DNA of 64,000 nucleotides, from NCBI GenBank assembly GCA_965212205.1, contig CBDBUX010000001.1:248001-312000 (forward strand). Reading direction: 5' to 3'. Below, piece by piece: positions 44,069-51,908 of this stretch (its first letter is position 1; every line of letters begins with the position of its first letter). The position numbers were made by a program, and so were the translations under genes. Below the pieces are notes generated by a model. The model was not told the DNA's origin, searched no databases, and saw only the letters and a program-made list of their open reading frames with translations. Source of the stretch: JAHEJJ01 sp965212205. Its GTDB lineage: Bacteria; Bacteroidota; Bacteroidia; Flavobacteriales; Flavobacteriaceae.

Positions 44069-45397
44069 ATGAAAAAACGCACATTTATTAAAACCAGCAG
44101 CCTTGGAGCCCTGGGCCTGATGCTTGTTCCTTCCATTTTAAAATCGAACCATCCTCAACAGAAATTGCGAACTGCCCATATCGGGGTGGGAAATATGGGG
44201 GGTGAAGATCTAAAAGCCATCTCCTCCCATCCTGAGGTAGAAGTGGTGGCGCTTTGCGATGTGGATGCCAACCTCCTAAGTGCCGCTCAAGCACTGCACC
44301 CTGGAGCCAAAATGTATTCCGATTACCGGGTGATGCTCCGTGAGCTGAATGATGGGATCGATGCCGTAATCGTATCAACGCCAGACCATAGCCATGCTCC
44401 GGCCGCACTGATGGCAATGAAGATGGATAAGGCCGTTTACTGCCAAAAGCCACTTACCCACTATGTAAGCGAAGCCCGTGAGATGAAAAAAGTGGCCGAA
44501 GAAAAGAATCTGATCACCCAGATGGGCATCCAGGTACATTCGTTTTACGATTATAAACTGGCTACACTACTCATTCAATCGGGCATCATAGGAAAAGTAC
44601 ATACGGTTCGGGCATGGTCGCCAAAAAACTGGGGTTATGATGGGCCTGAACCGGAAGGAAAAGATACCGTTCCTGACCATCTCGACTGGAACCTCTGGCT
44701 GGGAACTGCCCTGGAGCGACCCTATAAAGAAGGAGCCTACCATCCTGGCAACTGGCGGAAACTTATGGACTATGGCTGTGGCACTTTAGGTGATATGGGA
44801 GTACATATCTTCGACACACCCTATAATGCGCTCGAGCTCGATGTACCTATGACCATCACCACCGAATGCCGCCCTCCCAACGGTTTTGGCTATCCTGAAA
44901 ATAATGTAGTCACCTACGAATTCCCTGGCACAGCATATACTGCCGAGACACTAAAATGGGTATGGTACGACGGACCTGCAGCTCCGGCTATGCACAAAGA
45001 TTTTGGCCTGCCGAATATGGAAAGACTGCCCGAACAGGGAGCGGTTTTTATAGGTGAAAAGGGACGGTTATTACTGCCGCATTTTATGGAACTCCCCAGG
45101 CTGATCGTAGACGGGGAATATCGTGAAATGGATATTGAATCCTTTAAACTGGGCCCGCCGGTACGCGATTATGAAAGCGAAGGGAAAAAACACTATCACC
45201 AGTTTGTGGATGCCTGTCTGGGCAAGGCCGAGTGTTCGGCACCGTTCTCATATTCAGCACGACTCACCGAAACTATTTTGCTGGGGACAATTGCCGGCCG
45301 TTTTCCCGGCCGAACCCTGCACTGGGATGCGAAAAAAGCGGCTTTTGCAGAAGAAGAAGCAAACAAGTTCCTCTCCGGTTCTAACCGGGAGTTTTAG
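44069..45397 (+). CDS. Gfo/Idh/MocA family oxidoreductase with Tat-like signal
   Basis: 442 residues. The N-terminus (MKKRTFIKTSSLGALGLMLV) fits a Tat-type signal with a KR pair. The Rossmann motif is AHIGVGNMGGEDLKAI, and the conserved lysine site reads AVYCQKPLTHYVSE, with Gln in place of the Glu of EKP. The C-terminal part contains DYGCGTLGDMGVHIFDTPYN. Exported Gfo/Idh proteins of this type are common in Bacteroidota and can act on glycosides. It is not in an operon with other sugar genes. Downstream a bidirectional terminator separates it from the convergent esterase. Confidence 0.87.
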   Translation: MKKRTFIKTSSLGALGLMLVPSILKSNHPQQKLRTAHIGVGNMGGEDLKAISSHPEVEVVALCDVDANLLSAAQALHPGAKMYSDYRVMLRELNDGIDAVIVSTPDHSHAPAALMAMKMDKAVYCQKPLTHYVSEAREMKKVAEEKNLITQMGIQVHSFYDYKLATLLIQSGIIGKVHTVRAWSPKNWGYDGPEPEGKDTVPDHLDWNLWLGTALERPYKEGAYHPGNWRKLMDYGCGTLGDMGVHIFDTPYNALELDVPMTITTECRPPNGFGYPENNVVTYEFPGTAYTAETLKWVWYDGPAAPAMHKDFGLPNMERLPEQGAVFIGEKGRLLLPHFMELPRLIVDGEYREMDIESFKLGPPVRDYESEGKKHYHQFVDACLGKAECSAPFSYSARLTETILLGTIAGRFPGRTLHWDAKKAAFAEEEANKFLSGSNREF

Positions 45398-45420
45398 TCG
45401 CTTAGGAGCAGGTATAAAAA

Positions 45421-45446
45421 AACCGCCTTTCTGCAGAAAGACGGTT
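45421..45446. terminator. Bidirectional hairpin between convergent genes
   Basis: AACCGCCTTTCTGCAGAAAGACGGTT is a near-perfect hairpin with A-rich flanks on the left and T/A flanks on the right. It lies between the stops at 45397 and 45466 and can end transcripts from both sides. The stem has one mismatched base pair. Confidence 0.7.
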
Positions 45447-45465
45447 CTTAAAAATTATTCCCAAA

Positions 45466-46620
45466 CTATGGGTTCATAGTATCTGAACAAAATTCCAGAG
45501 AAACGGCAAGGCGTTCAAAGGTCTTATTGAAATGCCCTCCTTCAAAGGTATAGTAGGTATAATCTACATCGTAAGCATCAAGCTTTTGTATCAGGAATGG
45601 ATATGCAGGTCCGAGGCCTACCTCGTCATATGATCCGAGGTCCAGGTAAATCCCGTCCAGAGATTTAAAATTCACTATATAAGTATCCAGCATGTTGAAC
45701 ACATCATTGGCATACCATTTCATGATTACTTCTGGAACAGGGTTCCCTGTAGGGTAATCAAGAGGAAGGTCGACATAAAAAGGCGGATTATTGAGATTGG
45801 GCGACCAGGCTGCACTCATGGCATAAGCTGCGCTGGTAAGGAATTTCTGAGGATCAGGGCCTATAAAGCCGTCAGGGTTCTCCTCCAGGATCTGGGGTCC
45901 TGCTGCAAATACGGCATCGAGCAACAAGAGTCCGCTATGGCTGGCTACGGTACTGAATACATCGGGATGTAAAAGCCCAAATTTAAATGCGGCATATCCT
46001 CCTTGTGAATGCCCTACCACGGCACGACCAGATGGGTCTGCAATGGTGTTGTAATTGGAGTCCATATACGACACTAGATCTTCGACAATAAAATCCTCAA
46101 AATCTCCATTCAATTCGGAGTTGGTGTAAAAGCTAAAGCCATAACCGGCTTCGCTGTTCGCATTGGGCATCACGATGATCATAGGCTCCATCTTCCCGTC
46201 TTCAATTAGATGATCTACCCATTTCCTAAAACCTTCGGCAGGAAAATCGGGATATTCCTGGAATGGCCACAATTCACCAGGTCGTACCCAGGGATCCCAT
46301 GTATCCTTATCGATATAGGTTTTTTCTGAAAAGGGAAGGCCATGCAGCAGGTAGACTACCGGATAAGATCGATCCCCGTTCTTTTTGTAGCCGGGAGGCG
46401 TATAAACCTGCATCTTGCGTACAAAATGGTTGCCGAAAAAATTATCGGTTAGGGCGTCGCTGATAAAAGCGCGGTTCTGCAGCTTACTTTTATGGAGGGT
46501 TGTTTTACCCTCTACCGCAGTCAGGGATGAGTCGTAAAGGGCATCTGTTTCATCCCTTTCACAGCTCCACGATGCAATGAGCAACGCGAGCACAACAAAA
46601 GCAAATCGGATTGATTTCAT
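45466..46620 (-). CDS. Alpha/beta-hydrolase esterase (EstD/Fes-like), lipoprotein
   Basis: 384 residues. A signal ends in a lipobox (IASWSCER), so the protein should be lipid-anchored. It belongs to the esterase D/enterochelin-esterase-like group: PVVYLLHGLPFSEKTY (oxyanion region), nucleophile in AVVGHSQGGYAAFKFG, and a histidine in FEGGHFNKTF. Substrates of such enzymes include feruloyl or acetyl esters and siderophores. A poorly conserved 60-residue N-terminal linker precedes the hydrolase. It lies downstream of the hybrid kinase on the same strand. Confidence 0.84.
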   Translation of the reverse strand: MKSIRFAFVVLALLIASWSCERDETDALYDSSLTAVEGKTTLHKSKLQNRAFISDALTDNFFGNHFVRKMQVYTPPGYKKNGDRSYPVVYLLHGLPFSEKTYIDKDTWDPWVRPGELWPFQEYPDFPAEGFRKWVDHLIEDGKMEPMIIVMPNANSEAGYGFSFYTNSELNGDFEDFIVEDLVSYMDSNYNTIADPSGRAVVGHSQGGYAAFKFGLLHPDVFSTVASHSGLLLLDAVFAAGPQILEENPDGFIGPDPQKFLTSAAYAMSAAWSPNLNNPPFYVDLPLDYPTGNPVPEVIMKWYANDVFNMLDTYIVNFKSLDGIYLDLGSYDEVGLGPAYPFLIQKLDAYDVDYTYYTFEGGHFNKTFERLAVSLEFCSDTMNP

Positions 46621-46651
46621 GGTAAATGATTTTTAAGTTAAACATATATGA

Positions 46652-46685
46652 TGGGTACTGATGCTACCCACCGCTTGAATGGCGG
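46652..46685 (-). repeat. Two adjacent short hairpins in the esterase leader region
   Basis: TGGGTA/TACCCA with a 7-base loop is followed at once by CCGC/GCGG with a 7-base loop. They lie between the kinase stop and the esterase start. They may be a leader structure or a transcription stop, but there is no T-run. Confidence 0.35.
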
Positions 46686-46798
46686 GAGCCTGAATACCGC
46701 AAACTTTTCTATGGATAAGGTAAGAGGGATATTACAAAGTGAAATGGCGCTGCGTGCCAAAAACATAACGCTGTGTCCCGGCAGGAATATCTACTGGT

Positions 46799-48964
46799 TT
46801 AGCCTACTTTTTCCTTACTGGGAGGATAACCAAAACGATCCGCAAAGGCCCGACTAAAATGTGCCGGATGTTTAAAACCGGTATCATAAGCCACTTCGGA
46901 AACGTTCAAATCTGAATTGGCCAGTAATTGTCGGGCTTTTTCCAGGCGCAACGCGATAATGAATTGGTTGACGGTCATATCTGAAAGTGCCGAAAATTTT
47001 CGGTATAGTTGAGAACGACTCATGGCCAGGGCATCGCAAAGTTGCGTAATGCCAAATTCCTCATCACTCAGATGGGATTCAAGCAGTTCTCTGACTTGGT
47101 GCATAAAAGCATCTTCGCGTTGGTGAACCCCACCATGTGTTTCTTCCCGTCTCACCTTCCTACCGGCAAGTGCCACATAACGCTGCTGTAACCCTTTACG
47201 CAAATCGATCAGTTTATCTATCCTTACAAATAATTCCCTTTTGTTAAAAGGTTTTGAAAGATAGGCATCGGCCCCTGAGCTGAGTCCCTCTATCCGCGAA
47301 TCAAAGTCGGCCCGTGCAGTGAGCAGCACAATAGGGATATGGCTGGTACGCAGGTCTGCCTTGAGCTTCCTGCTAAAGTCAAGACCATTTAGACCCGGCA
47401 TCATAACATCGCTGATGATCAGGTCGGGGATCGATTTAATCGCTTTTTGGAAACCCTCGGCTCCATTAGAGGCTGTATCGATAGAGTAGTCTTTCTCAAG
47501 CAGCGAACGCAAGTAGCGAATCACATCGGCATTATCATCAACCAATAAAAGTTTCATATGGGGAGCAGTGATGCGGTAATTTTCATCCCGGGAGGTCTTT
47601 CTATATGCTACTTTTGGCGGGATATTTTCTGTTTGGCCGATTGGGGGTAGGGAAACGGGTTTAGCCTGCATGTTTATTGGAAGATCAACCTTAAAAACCG
47701 AACCTTTCCCAAGCGTACTGCTCACAGAGATATTACCTCCCATCAACCGAACCAGTTCCCGTGTCAGAGCCAATCCAAGACCGGTTCCCTCTGTATGATT
47801 GACGAGATGGTTCCTGGCCTGAAAATAACGATTGAATACCATATCCTGCTCGTTCTCTGGGATCCCAACCCCGGTATCGGCAACCCTTAGGCGGATGAAT
47901 GGAGCGGATTCTTTTTCCATTCGGTTCAGACTTACAGCAACCGATCCACCCTTTGGGGTAAACTTAAGGGCATTGGATATAAGATTAGATAGAATGTCCC
48001 GTATTTTATCTGGATCCAAATCCATATAGATCTCTTCCGGTTTTGCAGAGAAACTCAGTTCGATTTCGTTAAGATCGGCCATGGAGTGGAAAGATTCAAC
48101 CAAATAACGCATATAGAGCACCATGTCTTCGTGTACCAGGTGCAGGGGCATAGACCGATCTTCCAGTTTGGAAAGGTCCAATAACCTGTTGGTAAGGGAA
48201 ATAAGGTTCTGGCTATTGCGTTTGATCATTTCATGGCCCGATAGAAGCCAACGGTCCGGGTCCGATTTCATTTGATCGGCCATACCACTAATAATGCTCA
48301 ATGGAGTCCTGAATTCATGGGCGATATGGGTATAAAACCGGGTTTTGAGGTCATCAAGGGTTTTGATTCGTTTGCTTTCCGCCTCCCTGGCCTGCTTCCA
48401 CCGATCGATAAAATAGTACAGGGTAAAGAAAATGGAGATATTGCCAATCATGAACCCCAGGAAGTATCTATAGAAAAGGTAGGGTTCTTCACCAACCGGG
48501 TTCATCAAAGTGGCCAGGATCATAAGCAGTATGTACGACAGAAAGATCAGCAATGCCCTTTTCTTGTCGGGCAGGATCAAGGCATATACCGGCCCAATCA
48601 ACCCTACAAATACAGGGGTTGCTCCGTTCATCATACCACCCATCAGGTATACCTTCACGGAGGTCAGGATCACGATGGCAATTTGTGTAAAAAGGGCAAA
48701 TCGAGCGATATTCCTCCGGTGGAAATGGAAGACCAGCAGTGGAATGAGCAGGCACAACAGGAAGAGGATATTGGAATAAAAAACGGGCTTGCCGAGTTTG
48801 TTCCCTATGAGGATAATACTACCCAGAAGGACTGGTACCGACGCGATGCTAACCAACAACCAAAGTTGTTTTTGTACAACCGTATCCCGTGTGTCGCCCG
48901 ATACCCTTACATAGGATTCGAGCCTGGTATTGATCAACTGGTAAAATGCCGGCGGTCTGCTCAT
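46799..48964 (-). CDS. Hybrid two-component sensor: membrane histidine kinase, receiver and AraC domain
   Basis: 721 residues from the ATG at 48962-48964; an upstream TTG (48989-48991) adds nine residues and is less likely. Residues 32-191 are five or six membrane helices with short loops, then a HisKA domain with the phospho-acceptor His216 in FYTHIAHEFRTPLS, a HATPase domain (GTGLGLALTREL), a receiver domain with the Asp in ISDVMMPGLNG and the Lys in LSKPFNKREL (about 470-585), and an AraC-type HTH (about 625-718). Unlike the large periplasmic-sensor HTCS proteins, it has no big extracellular domain, so it should sense a membrane or small hydrophobic signal. The lipoprotein esterase downstream is a candidate target. 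Confidence 0.94.
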   Translation of the reverse strand: MSRPPAFYQLINTRLESYVRVSGDTRDTVVQKQLWLLVSIASVPVLLGSIILIGNKLGKPVFYSNILFLLCLLIPLLVFHFHRRNIARFALFTQIAIVILTSVKVYLMGGMMNGATPVFVGLIGPVYALILPDKKRALLIFLSYILLMILATLMNPVGEEPYLFYRYFLGFMIGNISIFFTLYYFIDRWKQAREAESKRIKTLDDLKTRFYTHIAHEFRTPLSIISGMADQMKSDPDRWLLSGHEMIKRNSQNLISLTNRLLDLSKLEDRSMPLHLVHEDMVLYMRYLVESFHSMADLNEIELSFSAKPEEIYMDLDPDKIRDILSNLISNALKFTPKGGSVAVSLNRMEKESAPFIRLRVADTGVGIPENEQDMVFNRYFQARNHLVNHTEGTGLGLALTRELVRLMGGNISVSSTLGKGSVFKVDLPINMQAKPVSLPPIGQTENIPPKVAYRKTSRDENYRITAPHMKLLLVDDNADVIRYLRSLLEKDYSIDTASNGAEGFQKAIKSIPDLIISDVMMPGLNGLDFSRKLKADLRTSHIPIVLLTARADFDSRIEGLSSGADAYLSKPFNKRELFVRIDKLIDLRKGLQQRYVALAGRKVRREETHGGVHQREDAFMHQVRELLESHLSDEEFGITQLCDALAMSRSQLYRKFSALSDMTVNQFIIALRLEKARQLLANSDLNVSEVAYDTGFKHPAHFSRAFADRFGYPPSKEKVG

Positions 48965-49119
48965 GGCCTCAATGAATACATAAAGGCTCAAGTTACCATA
49001 TGAATCAAAATTACCGAATGATCTGGATCAGCCTGGTAATGGCAACAGATAAATACTGTTTGTTAATTAAAACACAGTCTAAAAGGCGCGAAAGGCGAAA
49101 TTCTGCCGTGCTGTATTGG

Positions 49120-49899
49120 CTATTTCTCGAGCACAACATTAGCCACAACGGTGACCAATTCTTCAGGGGTAGCCGGATCGCCATCCAGATCGAACAAAAA
49201 GTCATCCGAGATCGTCGCATACCAGGTGCTTTCGGTAATCGAGTTGATTGTGATTACGATCGTATCTGGGCCCTCAAACAAGGTCAGTGTCATTTCATCG
49301 TCACTCAGTTCCCAGGTTCCACTGTCCGACCCACCCTCAAACTCGGATACATAAGTATTGTCATCATTGATGGTGAGCATACCGGTTAACTCAGGTAGTA
49401 AACTCTCTTTCAGCATTTCCACCTGTGCCGCTGCATCTTCAGGACTAAGGCCCAGCACGTCTATTAGATAATCCTCAAGGGTCTGCGATCCTACATAGGC
49501 ATTGATGTTTATTTCTGTGGTCGTCCAGGTTCCGATGAGCAATTCTGCAGTACCCGGATCCATGTCGCAGCTTCCTTCAATACCAGGGTTCTTGTCCGGG
49601 TCGGTATCATCACAATCCGTCGCGCTACAGCTATTATCGATATCAAAATATCCATCACCATCCAGGTCTACGGCATCACCATGCCCCTGATGGCCCCCTA
49701 ACGCATTGATACTAACGTTGATGATCCGCCCATTATGGCAAATATCAACCTTCGATTTTTTTCCTTCGTCATCTCCACTGGAACCGGATAGCTCAAGTTC
49801 GTCTTCGAATGCCGATTTGTCGTTTTCACAAGAATGCAGTGCAAGGAAAAGCGCCGCCAGGAAAATGGGAATGATCCCAAGAAATTTTGAATTTTTCAT
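49120..49899 (-). CDS. Lipoprotein with calcium-binding-like repeat and lipocalin-like domain
   Basis: 259 residues. Signal peptide with lipobox (ALFLALHSCEN). After a Ser/Asp-rich linker comes an Asp-rich segment, DLDGDGYFDIDNSCSATDCD, of thrombospondin-type-3/MopE-like character that should bind calcium, with paired cysteines. The C-terminal half (about 125-259) has LIGTWTTTEININA, the pattern of DUF4923/lipocalin-like domains that report a weak beta barrel. Function unknown. Codon use matches neighbours. The gene is not obviously in an operon. Confidence 0.75.
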   Translation of the reverse strand: MKNSKFLGIIPIFLAALFLALHSCENDKSAFEDELELSGSSGDDEGKKSKVDICHNGRIINVSINALGGHQGHGDAVDLDGDGYFDIDNSCSATDCDDTDPDKNPGIEGSCDMDPGTAELLIGTWTTTEININAYVGSQTLEDYLIDVLGLSPEDAAAQVEMLKESLLPELTGMLTINDDNTYVSEFEGGSDSGTWELSDDEMTLTLFEGPDTIVITINSITESTWYATISDDFLFDLDGDPATPEELVTVVANVVLEK

Positions 49900-50045
49900 A
49901 ATAGTGGGGTATTATCGGGCTTAATATAGCACTAAATAGTTATACCCTAGTCCTTTAACTAATTAATATCGATGAAATTACACCCTATTATCTTGGGGAT
50001 GAGTATTCCGACAGTTAAGCGCAAGTAGGATTTGAGGCAGACTAC

Positions 50046-51725
50046 CTATTTCTTCTTCTTCTTCTTTTGATTAATCCCCAAAGCGAACTGTACCCCCTTA
50101 CCGGGTACGATCCGCATGATTCCGTCCATGGTGCTGGCCCAGATGAAATTAAACGGACCCCGGTACTGGTTACGCACCGAATGGTAGGAGGCGGTCAGGT
50201 ATTTTTTTTCTCCCGGAATATTGTTTGTCCGGATGGCCGTATTCGCAACCGCAGACAGAATAACGAGCTTCTTTTCTTTTTGCCCTTTGTTTTCTTTTAA
50301 TACGGTGGCTTTCAGGTTGCGGTAATCCATCACCAGGCTATTTTGCGATGAGGCCTTTGTGGCTTCCATATGGAGATCGATCCTCGAAAGCGATCCCGAT
50401 TGGATTTCAACTCCTCCCATGGCCTTGGTTGTCTGACTAAGAGAACTCATATCCATCGGCCCGATATGCGCGCTTATGACGAAGGATTCCCTGTCGTAGG
50501 GTACTTGTAATTTGATTTTCATATCGGCTGCGTCCTGAAGTCGGGCGGTGAGTTCGGCCGTAAAATGTTTGTACTCATCCTGCAACTCAGGAAAAGTGGT
50601 CATGCCTGTTATGTTGCCATTGATGTCATTAATTTTAATAGTTCCCGCCTGGGTCTTACCCTCGCCCAGTTCGGCATAGCTCACATCTACATCCTTTAAT
50701 TGAATGGTATCGAGCCTCAGCGATATGGGGATAGCATCGACCATTCCTTTAAACATTGGCTTTATTGAATCGCGTGGTCGAGGCATGTTCTTATCCCGAT
50801 GATCCTTGAAGTCCAGGCCATCGATCACTAATTTATGAGCAATGATATCCAGGTTGGTATAAAAGTTACTAGAAGATTCTAGCTTATGGATAGTGAGTTC
50901 ATCAAGGCTTATCTCCATCAGGTCGGTCTGGAACCCAAGCTTTTTGCTGACCTTCTTCCAGTCGGTGTTGTAGTGCATGGAGAGATCTTTAAGTACTACT
51001 TCCTGATCTTTGAGGTTATAGTTTAGCCTTCCAAGGCCAACCCGTGTGTAGTCATTAGGGCTAAACCAAGCACTATCGATCACTACATTTAGCGCCCCGA
51101 GTTCAAAAGGGATAAGATGCTTCCAGCGTAAGGAGTCTGTAATGATCTCGTTGGCAAAAACGCTGAGGTTCTTTACCTGTCCTTTAATTTCATCCTTTTC
51201 GGGCTCCTTCAAAACCACAGAGCCCTCTTCTATTCGGAAACTCTTCAGATCGGCCCGTGACAAGATATCACCAAACAAGGTCTGCATCCCTTTTCCACTG
51301 GTCCTTTTTGTGGTGTCGGAGCTTAATGTCACCTCAAAAGCAGGCCGTTCAAAGCTGATCTCATCTATTTTCAGCTTTTTGTTGAAAGCAAGGTCGCGCC
51401 ACACCAGTCCTTTGAGCTGGGCACTTTTAACCACCCCATTGATGACTGTTCCTTTCGTTACATTGATGGGCAGAATGCGGACCTCTTTTAAGGTTACTCC
51501 CTTAAAAAAACTTTGAAGGTCGAGATCTTCGTAGGTGATATCATAGGCGCGGTTGGGATTTTGGTTGATCGTGCTTTGAATCGTACTTTCCACCCACCAT
51601 TCTGCGCCTTTAAATAGTCCGAGTAAGACCCCTAAGAAAACCAGGAGGGTAATAAGAATTTTTTTCACCAGGGGCTGTTTGATATGCATGACTAATAATA
51701 CATTATTTTTTCCTCTTTTGACCAT
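50046..51725 (-). CDS. AsmA/DUF748-like membrane-anchored protein
   Basis: 559 residues. An N-terminal membrane helix (LITLLVFLGVLLGLFKGAEWW, about 25-47) is followed by a long beta-rich stretch of AsmA/TAM-like repeats, such as YDITYEDLDLQSFFKGVTL and KLKIDEISFERPAFEVTL. Such proteins span the periplasm and are linked to lipid transport to the outer membrane. An alternative start is the ATG for MHIKQPLVKK at 51689, which would trim 12 residues before the helix. The C-terminus ends in six lysines encoded by a (AAG)5AAA tract. Divergent from the MscS gene. Confidence 0.72.
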   Translation of the reverse strand: MVKRGKNNVLLVMHIKQPLVKKILITLLVFLGVLLGLFKGAEWWVESTIQSTINQNPNRAYDITYEDLDLQSFFKGVTLKEVRILPINVTKGTVINGVVKSAQLKGLVWRDLAFNKKLKIDEISFERPAFEVTLSSDTTKRTSGKGMQTLFGDILSRADLKSFRIEEGSVVLKEPEKDEIKGQVKNLSVFANEIITDSLRWKHLIPFELGALNVVIDSAWFSPNDYTRVGLGRLNYNLKDQEVVLKDLSMHYNTDWKKVSKKLGFQTDLMEISLDELTIHKLESSSNFYTNLDIIAHKLVIDGLDFKDHRDKNMPRPRDSIKPMFKGMVDAIPISLRLDTIQLKDVDVSYAELGEGKTQAGTIKINDINGNITGMTTFPELQDEYKHFTAELTARLQDAADMKIKLQVPYDRESFVISAHIGPMDMSSLSQTTKAMGGVEIQSGSLSRIDLHMEATKASSQNSLVMDYRNLKATVLKENKGQKEKKLVILSAVANTAIRTNNIPGEKKYLTASYHSVRNQYRGPFNFIWASTMDGIMRIVPGKGVQFALGINQKKKKKK

Positions 51726-51908
51726 ACTTTTTTCACTTCGTACTTATTTTGGAACCATCAATAGACTCCCTATTTTAATTTTTTATCGCGGCAAAAAGCA
51801 ATGATATATACTTCACCGGGCAGAATCGTCTGGGCTTTCTTCCTCCTCAATGGGTTTTTTTAGTTATTTTACCTTCCGAATGGGAATATTCTATAACTAG
51901 CATTGCCT

